The notes under the pieces: generated by a model | Told to the model about the DNA's origin: nothing | What the model saw: the letters and a program-made list of their open reading frames with translations, nothing else | The model's database searches: none | Translations under genes and position numbers: made by a program | Shown: piece after piece, positions 11,413 to 24,200 of the stretch | Position numbering within the stretch: the stretch's first letter is position 1 | How the letters are laid out: each line of letters opens with the position of its first letter | Assembly: GCA_025345505.1 (NCBI GenBank) | Contig: JANVCC010000077.1 | Location: forward strand, 7,111,669 to 7,175,668 | Source: Todiramphus chloris collaris | Taxonomy: Eukaryota > Chordata > Aves > Coraciiformes > Alcedinidae | Direction of reading: 5' to 3' | DNA length: 64,000 nt

Positions 11413-13090
11413 TCTCTTCCAGCAACTAAATGGACAGAATTAGTCAGGCATTCTTTTTGCTTAACTGGAAGAGCAGCTTTTTTTACATGTGCCAAGAATC
11501 TGAATTTATCCCCTATGCAGTGAGCACTGGAGAAGTCGAGCGGCATTCCACTGTTCAAATCCGTGTGACATTGACTTCCTAAAGAAAATCAGCCCAGTGG
11601 TACTGTGTTAACTGAAGCCTTCATCAGTTACTTTGAAATTCAGATGAGTGTAAACCTTTGGGACTCCAGAGACTGAGCTGTATTGTCAGTAAAACTTGAA
11701 ACACCATAAACCCAGGAGAATTTGTCCTTATGTTGCCACCTATTTAAATTACTATGGGTTTGCAATATGCACTCACACCTGAGTGTGTGTATTTGAGCGT
11801 GAGGGGGTGATGGTGACTTTCTGTGTCTTTAGCATAACTTCACTGTGCATAGTTGTGGAAGTGCCAATATTACCAGTACATAGCTCTGAGTGGAAGGGCA
11901 GCAAGAGGGAAGCATGGAAGAGCGAGAAGGGGGTGGTAACAAAAAGCCTGGAATGGCATCCAGGATGTCTGGGCTTAGACACCATCTCACTCAGACTTTT
12001 TGAGGAATCTTAGGCACTAAATTTCTAGCACATGCTAAAATGAATGTGGAAAAAAATGGCTGGTTTTACTTGCCTTAGGTCTAACACTAAGACTGACAAA
12101 AACCTGTAAGTCCCTAAGAGTGCTCTGTCTTCTTTAATTGTAGGTTTCCTGAAAGTTCTTAAGTAACACGCACGCAGGAGATGAAGGAGGAACAGACCAA
12201 AGTTTACACTGTATTCCAGAATGTATGCCAGCCATCCACACTGTCCTCCGAATGACACACATAGCACCATTTGTCCTAAAGACACCAAACAGCTTTACAA
12301 CGTTTAGTGGAGTATGAAGTAAGCTGATAGTACACCCTGATACACGGAACTCCCACTTCAGAGAGCAGGAGGGGTTCCTCAGGCAGAGAACCTGCTGGAT
12401 ACAACTTGCAAATGCAGCACCAGGAGAGTACTGCTTGAGGGTAAATCCATACCCTGAGAGCACAGCGGATTGTCTGAGGCCTATGAACTTCACAGTATGA
12501 TTGAAGAAATTATTTTTAACCACAAACAATATTTTCCCTTTGTTTTACTGTCCATCTACATTTTGTCTTGGAATGAAAAGAGATCAAATACTGCCTCAGA
12601 AATGTGCAGGCACTCCTGACCCATCAAGACAAAAAAGACCCTGAAGACAGACCAGGGAGGAAAAACAGAGATTAAAGGAGGTAAAAACGAAGGTGGACTG
12701 TCACTTTGCCGAGTGTTCTACCAGCACACATTCAAATCCACAGCCTAATGAGGGCAAGTACAATGAAGACAATCATGTGGGATGACTTCTACCAGTAAAA
12801 TTGTAACAAACCAATGGGAAATGAACTGGTGAATAGAAACTGTATAAGCAAACTGCAATGCTTAAGACTAGAAGCTGTCTCTTACATGAAATAAAACAAT
12901 TTCTTGCAACACTGAGACAAGGAGTGGAAAGTCCCATAATCAAGTAACCAAAGCCTATCATATCTATAAACTATTCACTGACACATCTACGAATATAGCA
13001 AGGAGTTATATATGGATTAGGAAACAAATAATAACTACCTCATTAAAATTTGATCTGAAATGGTTTCAGAACTTCAATGCAGTCAGAATC
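11413..13090. other. non-coding sequence
   Basis: No supported gene or repeat. A 131-codon - strand frame at 12134-12529 overlaps a shorter frame, shows no splice context and is probably chance. Confidence 0.45.
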
Positions 13091-13303
13091 TTGATCTCAC
13101 AAGGTATCAAACAGCACCTCTCCAGTGAGCTCACTGATGCTCTGCAATGCCACCTCAGCACTGACACAGGGAGAAGACCGCAGCCGGCAGAAGTCCAGGC
13201 AGCCATCCCCTTTCACCTTCGCCCAAGCACATTCAAGGATGACTCCAATCTGACACTGCCTTACATTACAAAAATTGCAGGAGAGGCGAAATGGTGATGA
13301 GAG
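13091..13303. other. GC-richer islet, open on both strands
   Basis: This block of about 210 bases is GC-richer than its surroundings. The + frame 13091-13297 is open for 68 codons. The - frame 13303-13097 is open for 69 codons and is cysteine-rich, with CNFC, RQCQ, LECAW and LDFCRL segments. Neither frame begins with ATG. I do not recognise a gene. It could be an exon of a non-coding or coding transcript, or a fragment of an old repeat that I cannot name. Confidence 0.3.
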
Positions 13304-14812
13304 CTATGATAGAAGAGATTCACAGAGAACAGAAGACAAACATCTTTAAAATCTTGTAAGTATAATTGACAAATTTCCAACATTACTATCGCTGACAGGC
13401 TGAGCATCTGTCATATTCCTTACTTGCAGCAGTTTCCTGGTGAGGGCTAAAACCAAAAGCTCTAAGTATTCTGTGTAGTGCAGTGAATTTTATGTCTTCC
13501 TTCCCTTGTCACTTCTGTTTATTATTCTAGTGTATTTCTAGCTTTGTTAATGGGCAGGCAAACACTTGTTACAAGTGCTGCTTCCAGACTGACTGGCTTC
13601 GGTACTCCAGTGCCATACGGTAACCTTCTCCTCTTGAAAAGACTAAACAGGGAAGGGAAGAAGCAAGCCTGGGGAAACTAAAGCTATTTGTCATGATGAG
13701 GCCTCAAGAGAAAACAGTAAGTTTTATTTTCCTCCACGCGGTTGCATCAGGATTTTGCTAGTAAGTCTCAAATTCTAAAAGCTCTTCTAAGCATTGTTGC
13801 TATTATCAGTTTGAAATTCAAACTCATTTGTACTTGTCACCTTCACTCGCAAAAAGGGAGACTGTCAGGTGCATCCGCACTAAGGAAAATGTATGTGATG
13901 TTGCTCCTCCTTTCACCTTCTCAGTCAGGTAAAGCTGATAAGTAACCCTGCTCATGGGTACAGATTATTCATAGGATATTTTTGAGAGACCATTTCAGTT
14001 GAACAGGAATTATTTATTTAGGAAAAAAAAAGGTTGACAGATCCAGATATATAGTCCACACTTCTTTAAATCATTTGGGTTTAAGAATTTTCTTTCTGTA
14101 AACAGTAAGTTCTGTCACCTCTCACAAATCCAATTCTATCTGCATTAGGCACCCAAAAACTATGGTACCCACATTTAGTAGGCATCCTAAAAACATTAGC
14201 CATGTGTTTTTCAAAGTTTTTTTAAGGGACAGGAAAGACTGACACCCACCATTTCACTTCAGTTAAATCAAAATTCAAGGTAAAAAACTCACAGACAGAA
14301 AAATAATTTGCAACTTTTACTCAAACTCTTTAGTACTGCAGCTTTCTCATTTGTAAGATGCTGCACTCTTCTCCCTTACAACTTCATATAGCACTGTCAC
14401 TGCAGCAGCCAACTACCAGAGTACCCAAATTTGTTCAAAGCAGCTTTCGATATTAAAATCTAAATCCTGCAAAATACCCTAAAATCTTTGGAGAAAATAC
14501 ACACAGGCTTATACATATTTTCCAGCCCCATGCTAGGCTATTACACATACGTTTGTGCTACATAGTTGCTAGCAGCTATATGCTTCAGTACTGACAGATT
14601 AAAGCAAGTTTCCTTTCTTGTAAGTCACCAATTATTTACATTTTTTAAATGAGAGAAATCAGAGTCCTCACCAATGGTAAGTCAGATGTTACGAAATGAA
14701 GAGAAGTGATGTTAACACCATCTAATCCTCCTCTCTTACAGGAATTCTGGGAACTCCATGGGCCAGCAGCTAGGGAATTCTAGCAGCAGAAAGTAAAGTC
14801 TTATAAATCTGG

Positions 14813-14870
14813 TTATAACTTATAAGTTATATATTAATTATTTTAATATATATTAATTATAAATTAAAGT
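14813..14870. repeat. AT-rich palindromic patch
   Basis: It contains the perfect 12-base palindrome aacttataagtt (14817-14828), followed by overlapping tatattaatta/taatatatattaatta words. It is nearly pure A+T and may form hairpins or simply be a low-complexity microsatellite. Confidence 0.6.
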
Positions 14871-15246
14871 TGTACATCTTCACTCATCAGGTGAAATTTC
14901 TAGTCAAGGTAAAATAACATTAGGCACTAGAGACGCAAAGCCGCATGAGCAGTATTTGCCTAATTCAACCAGACAGCTGAGAGGCAGGGGAATATTCCTA
15001 AGTCTTTCTGCTTTTCCGTTCCTCAGCTGACCCCATCTATTTGCCTATTTATGCACTGTTTCCCCTACATGAGTTTTAAGGTTTTACCTTGGTCACTTCA
15101 GTGACTTCTTAAAACTTAACTGTATAGTAAAGCATTAGTGCCTGCCCTTTCTGTTTGGTTTTTATCCTGCAGTGACACAGCATAGCTTTCAAAACAAAAA
15201 GACAATTATTAAACACAACTCCCAGACTTTAGAACTTTCAAAATGG

Positions 15247-15268
15247 AAAAAAAAAAAAAAAAAAAAAA
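15247..15268. repeat. poly(A) tract, 22 A
   Basis: A pure A homopolymer. No recognisable retroelement lies upstream of it, so it is probably a simple microsatellite. Confidence 0.8.
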
Positions 15269-18200
15269 TCACGCAGTTACAGTTAAAAAAATACTGAGGA
15301 AAGGTTACTCCCTTTAAAAGAGAAAATGTTGGGGATTTTTTCATAAGTTTTGTACAGCTAAGGAGTCCATGCTGTAAAGAGGCCAGGAAAGTTTAAGCCT
15401 CATTCATTTGTGACTTTGATGATTACTCAGAAACCAAAAATAAAGAGGGCATAAGTGATATGTGGTTTAAAACAAAGACATAAATTAAAAAAAAGTCTCT
15501 CTACCTAGTCATTCTCATCCATAGCCCAGCCATGCAGCTACTGTACAGTCTGCCTTTTTCCAAATCCCTTTTAGAACTGGTAGAGGAAATACTATTCATT
15601 TGCATGCAGCTGCAAAAATAAAGAAGGTAATCTTCTTACTCTCATTTGAATATTAAACAAAACACAGTGGTTTAAAAAACAGAATATTTTTTAAAATAGA
15701 AACAAATAATATATTATTGGTTACCTAATGTAATATACTTTAGAGAACAATTATTCAGAACATCATTAGAGAATTGCAGCTGCTGGTAATAATGTCTACC
15801 ACAGTCCCAGATCTTACGTAGCTTCTACCTTGCTGCAAAGTTAGAAACAAATTGCAATGAGAAGAAATAGATACAGAGGACCAATGGGATGTTTATACTG
15901 ATGGAAAGTAAGCCACGTTCACGTCCTCATATCCACAACATGTCTATGCTCTGCAAAAAGAAGCATCTTTTCCACAGGCAAGAGGTGAATGCAATTTGAA
16001 GGTGGTAACACGATTAATGCTGCTACTCCTTCAGAATACCCCAAAACCACTGACTGAGCAGTATGTTCTTTATGGTGATTTGCATGCTTGCCATCATCTG
16101 TTTTTACTGAATACCAAAGGCACATCCTGCCAAGACTTCCACAAAACACAGTTTATTTTAGTGAATTTAGAGGGTTGGGAACTGAGAGGATTATAGGACA
16201 TCCACCAGCAAACGGGATTTGTTCACACCTGTGAAGAGCATAACACGTTTTAAAAGACATGTCAAAAGGCAAAAATTGTGCAAGAGTGACATTTACAAAA
16301 TGTATACGCTAATTTGGTTTTGGGGGAACAATCACAGAAGAAAATAACTCTTCTAAAAATTAATATCTATATAAATACAAAATAAATAGCTTTTCTGGAT
16401 TTTAAAGCAAGTTCTTACAATGAAAAGCAAAAGCCTCAAACTTTTGCAAAGGACATAAAGAATTTTTCAGACTGCACTGATGTTAATACTTAGTGACAAT
16501 TCTTTGAAAGACCACAGAGGGTGTTTCTGGAGAAAAATACACTCATAGGACAGCATTTCTTGTGATGCAGACAATTCCATCGTTTCCAGGGTTCCACAAG
16601 GAAAGCTAATATGAAGACTACTCAAAGGGAGAATATGGATGGGTAATCTGCAGAAAAATACTGTCCCAATCAACTCCATCCCTGGGGATTTATTTCAGAA
16701 GGAAATGCAGCTCAGATTTGGACAACCCTAGAAGCAGAGGTGCCATGCCCAGGGCTGGTCATCATACAGCCATCTAAAACCTGTTTTCTGGCACACACTC
16801 TTAACTGGAAAAAAAAAAAAAGCAATACAACACATAGCTATCGCACCTTTCCTTGCTTTCTCCAGTCTTACAATACTCTAAAGATAGTGTGCACTTTTAT
16901 ACCCATGGCTTCAGAACCAATAATTTTCTAATTTCACTAAAACTAGGCATTTGGATAGATTAGTCTCACTGACTCAGTTTCTTTCTTTGTTTCATTAATT
17001 TATTGATGTCATTAAAAGCCTGTTGCAGTGAGTTTCAAAGTCTAACCAAGCGCTCTCATTTTTTCCCTCTACAGGCTTCCCATGCTTTGTATTTAACTGA
17101 ATGCCCTGATATTTTTGTTAAGAGGAAATAAAATAGATGGCCCTTATCTATACCATTTATAATTTTAGTGACTGATATGATACAGAAAGGAGATGAAGAA
17201 TGGAGCCTAAGACAATAACCCCAAAGGGGTTTACTCTTTCATCATGTATTTCCATCAAAATCATGTGAGTCTCCCTTTCCTGAACTCTTTCTAGTTTAGA
17301 TGAAGCAATCAGAACTGCAAAATAGTCCAGAAAACCTGCATCACTGAACAATAGAAATGAACAGTACTTTTGCTATGCCACATTCTCTACTCCCTCTCAA
17401 TTGCTGCTTCAGTCCTTACAAACAGCCTAAGAAGAGCAAGTGCTTGAAAAGTATTCACCTGAACACAGAGCATTCAAGTCATGATGAATATTTAAGACAA
17501 AAAAAAAAAAAGAAACCTAGTTTTTTTCTTTTGAGCTTATGCTGTACCACCTAGCCAATCGTAAACTATTTCTAGTAACAGCTGCTAAGAACTTTGAAGA
17601 GTATTTTTAGGATGTAACCAAGCTCAGGGTATTTTTAATCTATGATTATACATTGTCTAAGTCAGATGAGCTTCAGTTAGGCGGTTTAGCCAGACTCTGT
17701 TCTTGTTATACCCTCTACAGCTCCAGACTACTGCAAAACAAATCTTTATGAAGGGTCACTTAAGAAAGGATGTAACAGAGAAAACTGAGCAGTTCTTGGG
17801 CAGGCAACATCTTCAGGAGAGCACGATCTCTTTAGACTCTGCAACAATAACAGTAACTCAATAGTAACTGCAGCCATACAGGACTGAAGTTTTCCTAAGT
17901 TCCATACACTCGGACACTGATTTTAGCTGTACTGGAAAAATTCATTAGTTTCACAAGGTTACTTCAGATTTTCTCCAGTGCAGCATGAGATGAGAATGTG
18001 GCTGGTCTGATGAAAACTGTAGAATTCTGCAGCCTTGAGGAGGGGGCACCAGGTCTTTTGTCACTTGTTTTTTTCCTCGCTGTCTCCAAATGCTAAGCAG
18101 CTGAGGTGACAGAATAATGTAACCTCAACCTTGCCAGATTCTGCTAAAGACAATTTTCCAATTACTTTTTCTTATCTTTGGGATTCTGAGAGAGCCTCTC

Positions 18201-20041
18201 ATGGAAATGAAGAGGTAGGAGGTAACTATCTTTGTCGGAAAGGCAAGCCGGCTTTGCACTGAGTAGTAAGGGTATCTTTTCCACCTCCACATTAATTACT
18301 TTTCGCTTGGCGCAGTATTATGTAACATATTGCTGTGAAACTGTCTTGCAGTTTCTCTACCCAAAACAAAGAGGGACCTGCTCCCTTACTGCCACTGAGA
18401 TTGCACACTGGCAGGGAAACAGAACAAATCCGCTGGAGATTTCCAGACTGCACTGCTGAGAGGAATGAAAGAACAAGTTACTGTTCAAGGGCTGCAAGGC
18501 AGAGAAAAAGGATACCTACCACCCATGACAGACTGTTTAGCTGAACAGAGAGATCCAAATGAATACTGCTTGCTTCTCTCCTGTAACACAGAACTGAGGG
18601 CACGGGACAAAGGATCCCAGCAGGCCAGCAGCTCACACTGACAACAGAAAATCAATGTAAGTGACTTTAACAATCCCTCTCGCACCGTTCGCCATTGCGA
18701 GCAGTAGACACTGGATGCACATAAATCCAAACAAAACTTGTCATGAGTTTAAAGTATTTCTTGAAATGCTGAGATTTGTTCTCTTCTGTTTGAAGAAGAG
18801 CTACTTTTATTACACCAAAGAATAGTAACAGAAGAAAGGAAACAAAACCAGAAAAAACCCAAACCACTACAGCAACAGAGGTGCAAATACCATGACACCT
18901 TGCTCACTGTACTGCTTCAGTATGACATTATCTGGTCTCTCAGATCTATTTCAGCAGAGGAAAGCCCAACTCAACGGGTAAAGGATAGTGCAATCCAGCG
19001 ATGAGTTAGTCTTTCATTTTAAGTTTACTACAGTTCCCTTACTTCCCTGGAAGCATGTGCAATTTCACAAGTGAGGGAAACAGTGAGGGTACCACCCTAG
19101 CCCAGACAGGAAGACTACTCACCCCTGATTCTTCAGTGTCAACTAGGAAGAAGCATAGATGCTATAGAAAATTACTTCTACCCTAGAACACTGACCCTCT
19201 TTGCCAAGGGAAATGAGAAGCAATTAAAGGAGTCGGTAAAGTCAGAAAGGGATGTGGATTCCCCACTTGAAGACCAAACTGAACTTCTGAAACACTGTGC
19301 GAAGATCTGTAGAGCCTAAAATTTCTCCATATACCTACGATACTGTGAAATAAAATCGACTTCTTGCTAGAAGAACTGATTTGCCTGTTTCTTTTACAGG
19401 TGAAGGCTGTAATTCCACAGTCATCACCTGGAAGGATGGAGGTGCTCCAAGGAGGTCATGCAGTGCCATTACAATGCTATGATGTCTGGAGTCAAAAAAG
19501 ACCAAAGCTTACCTGCTCCAGGGCAGGACAATATGCAAGAACAAACATCACAGCTGTGGTTAAGAAACAGAAAACAGAGATCCAAACAACTCCCAGCCTG
19601 GTTTTCTGATCTAAATGCACAGTCTTTTTGAACAAACCTTGTAAAAAATAGACTGTATTCCAGTATCTTTTGGGATAATTATTTTAAGGTGAGGAAATTC
19701 AGTATATGTAGTTTAGCAACAGCATTCTATACAGTGCCACTTTATACAGTGCCACAAAGGAAAAGAAGAGTGTATTTGAAGATGGGAAAATTACAGGAGA
19801 ACATGGAACTGAATAAAAGGGAAGAACAAGAGCTCGTGCAAAAAATGGATGTGAGAGCTGAATGCCAACAAAAAGCTGAGAACTATTTGGCTGAAGTTTT
19901 GAATGCAGAAAACATGAATGGTGGGGTCCTGCAGGAATGCTGAGATGGAAACTTAAGGGTCAGAGTGCTGCCTAGAGAGCCACTCGTACCAATGAGTGTT
20001 GACTCTCCCACCTTCTTCACCAAGTGTGGGCACAGCAGAGA

Positions 20042-20965
20042 GTCACAGAATCGTAAGATCATAGACTCATAGAATGGTTTGGGTTGGAGGGACCTTTAAA
20101 GGCCATCTAGTCCAAAACCCCAGCAGCGAAGAGGGACATCTGCAACTAGATCAGCTTGTTCAGAGCCCCATCCAACCTGACCTGGAATGTCTCCAAGGAT
20201 GGGGTTCCTACCACGTCTCTGGACAACCTGTGCCAGTGTTTCACCACCCTTATTGTAAAAATTTTTTTCCTTATATCTAGTCTATATCCACTCTCTTTTA
20301 GTTTAAAACCATCACCCCTTGTCCTGCTGCAACAGGCCCTGCTAAAAAGATTGTCCCCATCTTTCTTATTAGGCCCCTTTTTAACTCCTGAAAGACCCCA
20401 ACAAGGACTCCCCAGAGCCTTCTCTTTTCCAGACTAAACAACCCCAACTCTCTCAGCCTGTCCTCACAGCAGAGGTGTCCCAGCCCTCTGATTATTTCTG
20501 GGGCCCTCCTCTGGGCCTGCTTCAACAGGTTCATGTCCTTCTTGTGCTGACTCCAGAGATGGACACCATACTCAGGTGAGGTCTCACCAGAGCAGAACAG
20601 AGGGGCAGTCAACTCCCTCAACTTGCTTCCACACTGCTTTCAAAGCAGCCCAGGATATGGTTTGGCTTTCTGGCCTGTGAGTGCACATTGCCGGCTCTTA
20701 TCCAGCTTTTCATCCACCAGTACCCCCAAGTCCTTCTGCTCAGGGCTGCTCTTAATCCCTTCATCCCTCAGCCTGTACTGATAGCAGGCATTGCCCCAAC
20801 CCAGGTGCTGGACCTTGCACTTGGTCTTGTTGAACATCATGAGGTTCACACAGGCCCACTTCTCCAGCTTATTCAGGTCCTGCTGGATGGCATCCATAGT
20901 CCCATGGCTACTTGTCTGGTCACCAAGCCAGGGATGGCCGCCTACCACCTGGTCCTGGCACCAGG
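20042..20965 (-). mobile_element. CR1 LINE, longest copy, with broken reverse-transcriptase remains
   Basis: The left end is the CR1 3' terminus in reverse (tcacagaatcgtaagatcat, then 'catagaatggtttgggttgg'). Towards the right, on the - strand, come remnants of the C-terminal part of the CR1 ORF2 protein in two frames. One lies at 20621-20298, with 'LLKQAQRRAPEIIRGLGHL' and 'RLRELGLFSLEKRRLWG'. The other lies at 20948-20640, with '[18 protein letters not shown]' and '[19 protein letters not shown]'. These are hallmark CR1 segments just after the catalytic domain. The frames are disconnected and the 5' part of the element is missing, so it is a dead copy. Confidence 0.95.
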
Positions 20966-21250
20966 TCCCTCTCTGAATGGTGGCACCTCCCGAGCCTGCA
21001 CAGCCTTTTCAGCCTTGCCTCACCAGAGCCCCTTGCTCACGAGGCCTCCACTGCCCTATCACCTCCATGCCTGAAGAAAGGGGGGTTCCCTTGGCCTCCA
21101 TGGCACTGGGCCTCATCAGCCATGGGGGGGCTCAAGACCATGGCTGGGAAATCTGGGCACGGGCTCTCAGGGGCCAGTCATGAATCCCTGTCTGACTTTT
21201 CCCCCAGGCACAAGAGAAGTTGTGCCCGAGGATGAGGGAGGCCGTTCTGA
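20966..21250. other. GC-rich block next to the CR1, origin unclear
   Basis: This continues directly from the CR1 copy but no longer matches CR1 segments I know. It is GC-rich, with runs such as 'catgggggggctcaagacca'. It may be more 5' CR1 sequence, another repeat, or unique sequence. Open frames across it are GC-driven. Confidence 0.35.
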
Positions 21251-24200
21251 GAGGCAGTTGGTTCTGAAGTACCTTCTTCTACCTGTTCTGCTGGCAGCCA
21301 AGTCATATTTAAGAACTTGAAAGCCTCAATACTTATGCTCAGGAGTGACCTAAATTTGTGGCCACTATCTGAGGATGGCAAATGGGCTCCATGCACCAGT
21401 TTCAGCTTTCAGTTTTTGTGGAAAATACATTTAAGACTCTGACGTTCTAAATCTTGTGATTCTTTTCGCTTTGCTAAAGATCAGGAGGTACATTAGAGCC
21501 AAAACCATGGAAGGTGGAGCTTTAGTTCAACGTTCTGATCTGAATATAGATTGATTTAAAAGGCTGGTTTTGCATGGATTCTCTATGTACCAGGCTGTAA
21601 TGGCCACAGATAAAAATGTGCCAGACAGATATTAAAGTCTGTCTCACAACCCTCCTAACAGAGCACAGCACCAGCACGTACCTCTGATTAAAAGCACCAT
21701 CTGCAAAGTGGCACACCTCCCTTTATCTGCAGCAGAGAATCCACCGCTCCGCCATGCAAACTGAATTTGATTAACTCCATTCAGGGTCTGTCACTCAGTT
21801 TGCAACATCTTACATCTACCTATAATATATGTCATGGTTAATCCATTTGATGAACTGTTTATTTGTGCTTCTCTGAGGAACTCTCGGCAATTTGCCTGCC
21901 AGTCCAGTTCCTTTACAACAACTTATCAGACCCCACTTTATTACAAATGCTTTACATAGTGTGCTTTCTTAATAAATGAGTACATTTTAAAAAAGGGCTA
22001 CACACTGTTTCTCTGTTTCTGCTGTCTATTTAGATTAGCAAGTTCTCAGGTGCTGATCTTCCAGTGTGTAAATGGTACTCGGCACAATGCCCATCATTCA
22101 CCCCAGCCTTGCTGGGCTTCCCAGTGCAAATCTAACAACAGGAAGTATTTTTTTAGAGCAAGATTCACCTTATCTATGAGTAGTTGCCCAAAAGACAAGC
22201 ATCTCCTCCACACTACATCATCAAAGCTTTCTCTCTAATTTACATTAAAAAGTACCTATGAACATTATCAGCCTTCTCACATGTATTTTGGGATCAATGG
22301 CACTTTTTATTCCTCAGCAACCATTCAGACCAGACATAGTAAATGTCACCTTAGTCATGTGTCAATGTATCAGTAGTTTCCTCAAAGAAAGAAGTATTTC
22401 CCAATTTAAATGCTTGCCTTAGGTCATCTCAACGTACCTGTTGTCAAGAGAATCTCTACAGTTTTAAAAATAGGGGGGAAATGGTTTAAACTGATTTAAG
22501 GGAGCTTAAATCCTGTTTACGATAGAGTTTGTTCTTCCTCAAAAATGAAACCTTGTAACACTATCAAAATGTTATTATTCCTCCCCAACTTTCTGTAATG
22601 AATTCTTAAAAGCCCAAGGGAGAGCTTTCATGGTAAGTGCATTTCTGACAATCAAAATCCAGATCTTTAAAAAAGCCACTAATTGTTAATCTCATGACTA
22701 CAGCGACTTCCCCATTCAGGACCTGGCACTTTCAGATGTTAATGCAGGGAATCACAACACACCATAAAGTAGCCTATAATAAAAGATTAAACAAGGAGTA
22801 AAAGGAAAAGCTTTTTATGGTCAATCCTTATAACTAGGCTTCAGCAAGTGGAAAAAAAATCAAAAAGAAAAAAAAACCTACTGCAGGAATAAAGATCTGA
22901 TTGTGGCATGACTGATGGTCCCACACACTGCTGAGGCAAAGGACCACCATGGAGCATATCCAGCTGTAGGCTCTCGAGGTAGCCTGACCCCTCCAAAGGA
23001 AGCAATCTGTGCAGCATTTTCACACCCTGTGCATCTTCAGTCTCTTCATCTGCTGCGCAAGTGTTCTCTCACGTATCACTGTCAAAATCCCTATGACACA
23101 ATGAGTGCAGCCAAGAACAGGCAGGTTTAGCTCAGTCATAAAGTACAATTTCATTGCATGTGACCTAAACTGGAAGCAAACAATCAAAAAAAAGATAGCA
23201 CTAAGAAAATCACACCTTCGTAAATCAGAATGGTGTCAAAGAAGGGACAACAGTTTGGAAATTCCTATCCTGACCTTGACCGTGTCCATCTTAACACACT
23301 GAAATTACACTTACTGTTTCAAAGGAAAGTCACATCTAAAGCAATACAGCTGCAAACAGATTATTCCTGAGTTAGCTCTGGATTACAAGAGCCTCCTGAA
23401 ATGCAGCACCAGCTGTCCCTAATATCTTTTTGGAAGCCTGAACTTAATACAAATGTCCTACAAATCTGACTGGTTTTGCAACACCAGATACCAAGGCCTT
23501 TCTAGCAGATCCCTCAACACCCTACAAGGCAGGACACCAGGTCGGTTTTCACTTTGATTTATCACTACAAAGGCAGGCTGTCTGTAGCATGATTAACTAC
23601 ATCTTGGGGAATACTCCAAGCACAGGACACTGCAAGCAGTTGTCCCAGGTAATCCCAGGAAGGTGACCCCAGACTCAGGTGTGCTCCCAAGGACAGACAA
23701 TGCAGACTGCTATTTTAGCCACAAGCCTGTCCTGAAAAATCACTTAACACAAGCCAAATTCTGTGGTGCCCTACTAATAAAACACAGCCATCCTCTTCCC
23801 ACAAGAATACCATGGAAATCAGTTAATTAACAAACTAGGAAGAACATAATTACAGATTGTAGGATATCTTTATCACTATGAATATGTCATCATATTTATC
23901 ACTGTTTCCTGTCACCACATACAAAGAACATGTCTTCGGTGCAGTTAGTTTAATTTACAAGCTCCAAAATAATAATTTCTCACCTCTATTGACATTTCTG
24001 GAAGTTATTCTTGCCTTAGAAAAATGCAACATGAGGATCTGTGAGGCACTTTACACAAAGCAGCTTGAGGCTTTTATCTGCCTAATCAACCAAATAATGG
24101 TGTTAGAAAAGTGTTACTTCTGCTCTCAAGCATGTTCAGAATTTCAGAAAGAAAAAGAGTGACCCAGTTCAGCAGTGTAAATACAAGCCATCTCATTAGC

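Larger units (their letters stand above)
13304..20041. other. non-coding, AT-rich sequence
   Basis: No supported genes. It contains an A22 tract (15247-15268), an AT palindromic patch (14813-14870) and a short tandem duplication of 'tatacagtgccac' (about 19729-19755). The open frame at 19689-19943 is charged and helix-like but starts without ATG and has no splice context. Confidence 0.5.

Noticed and set aside
12134-12529. 131-codon - strand frame
   Set aside because: No recognisable domain, no splice context and unremarkable composition. A chance frame is likely.
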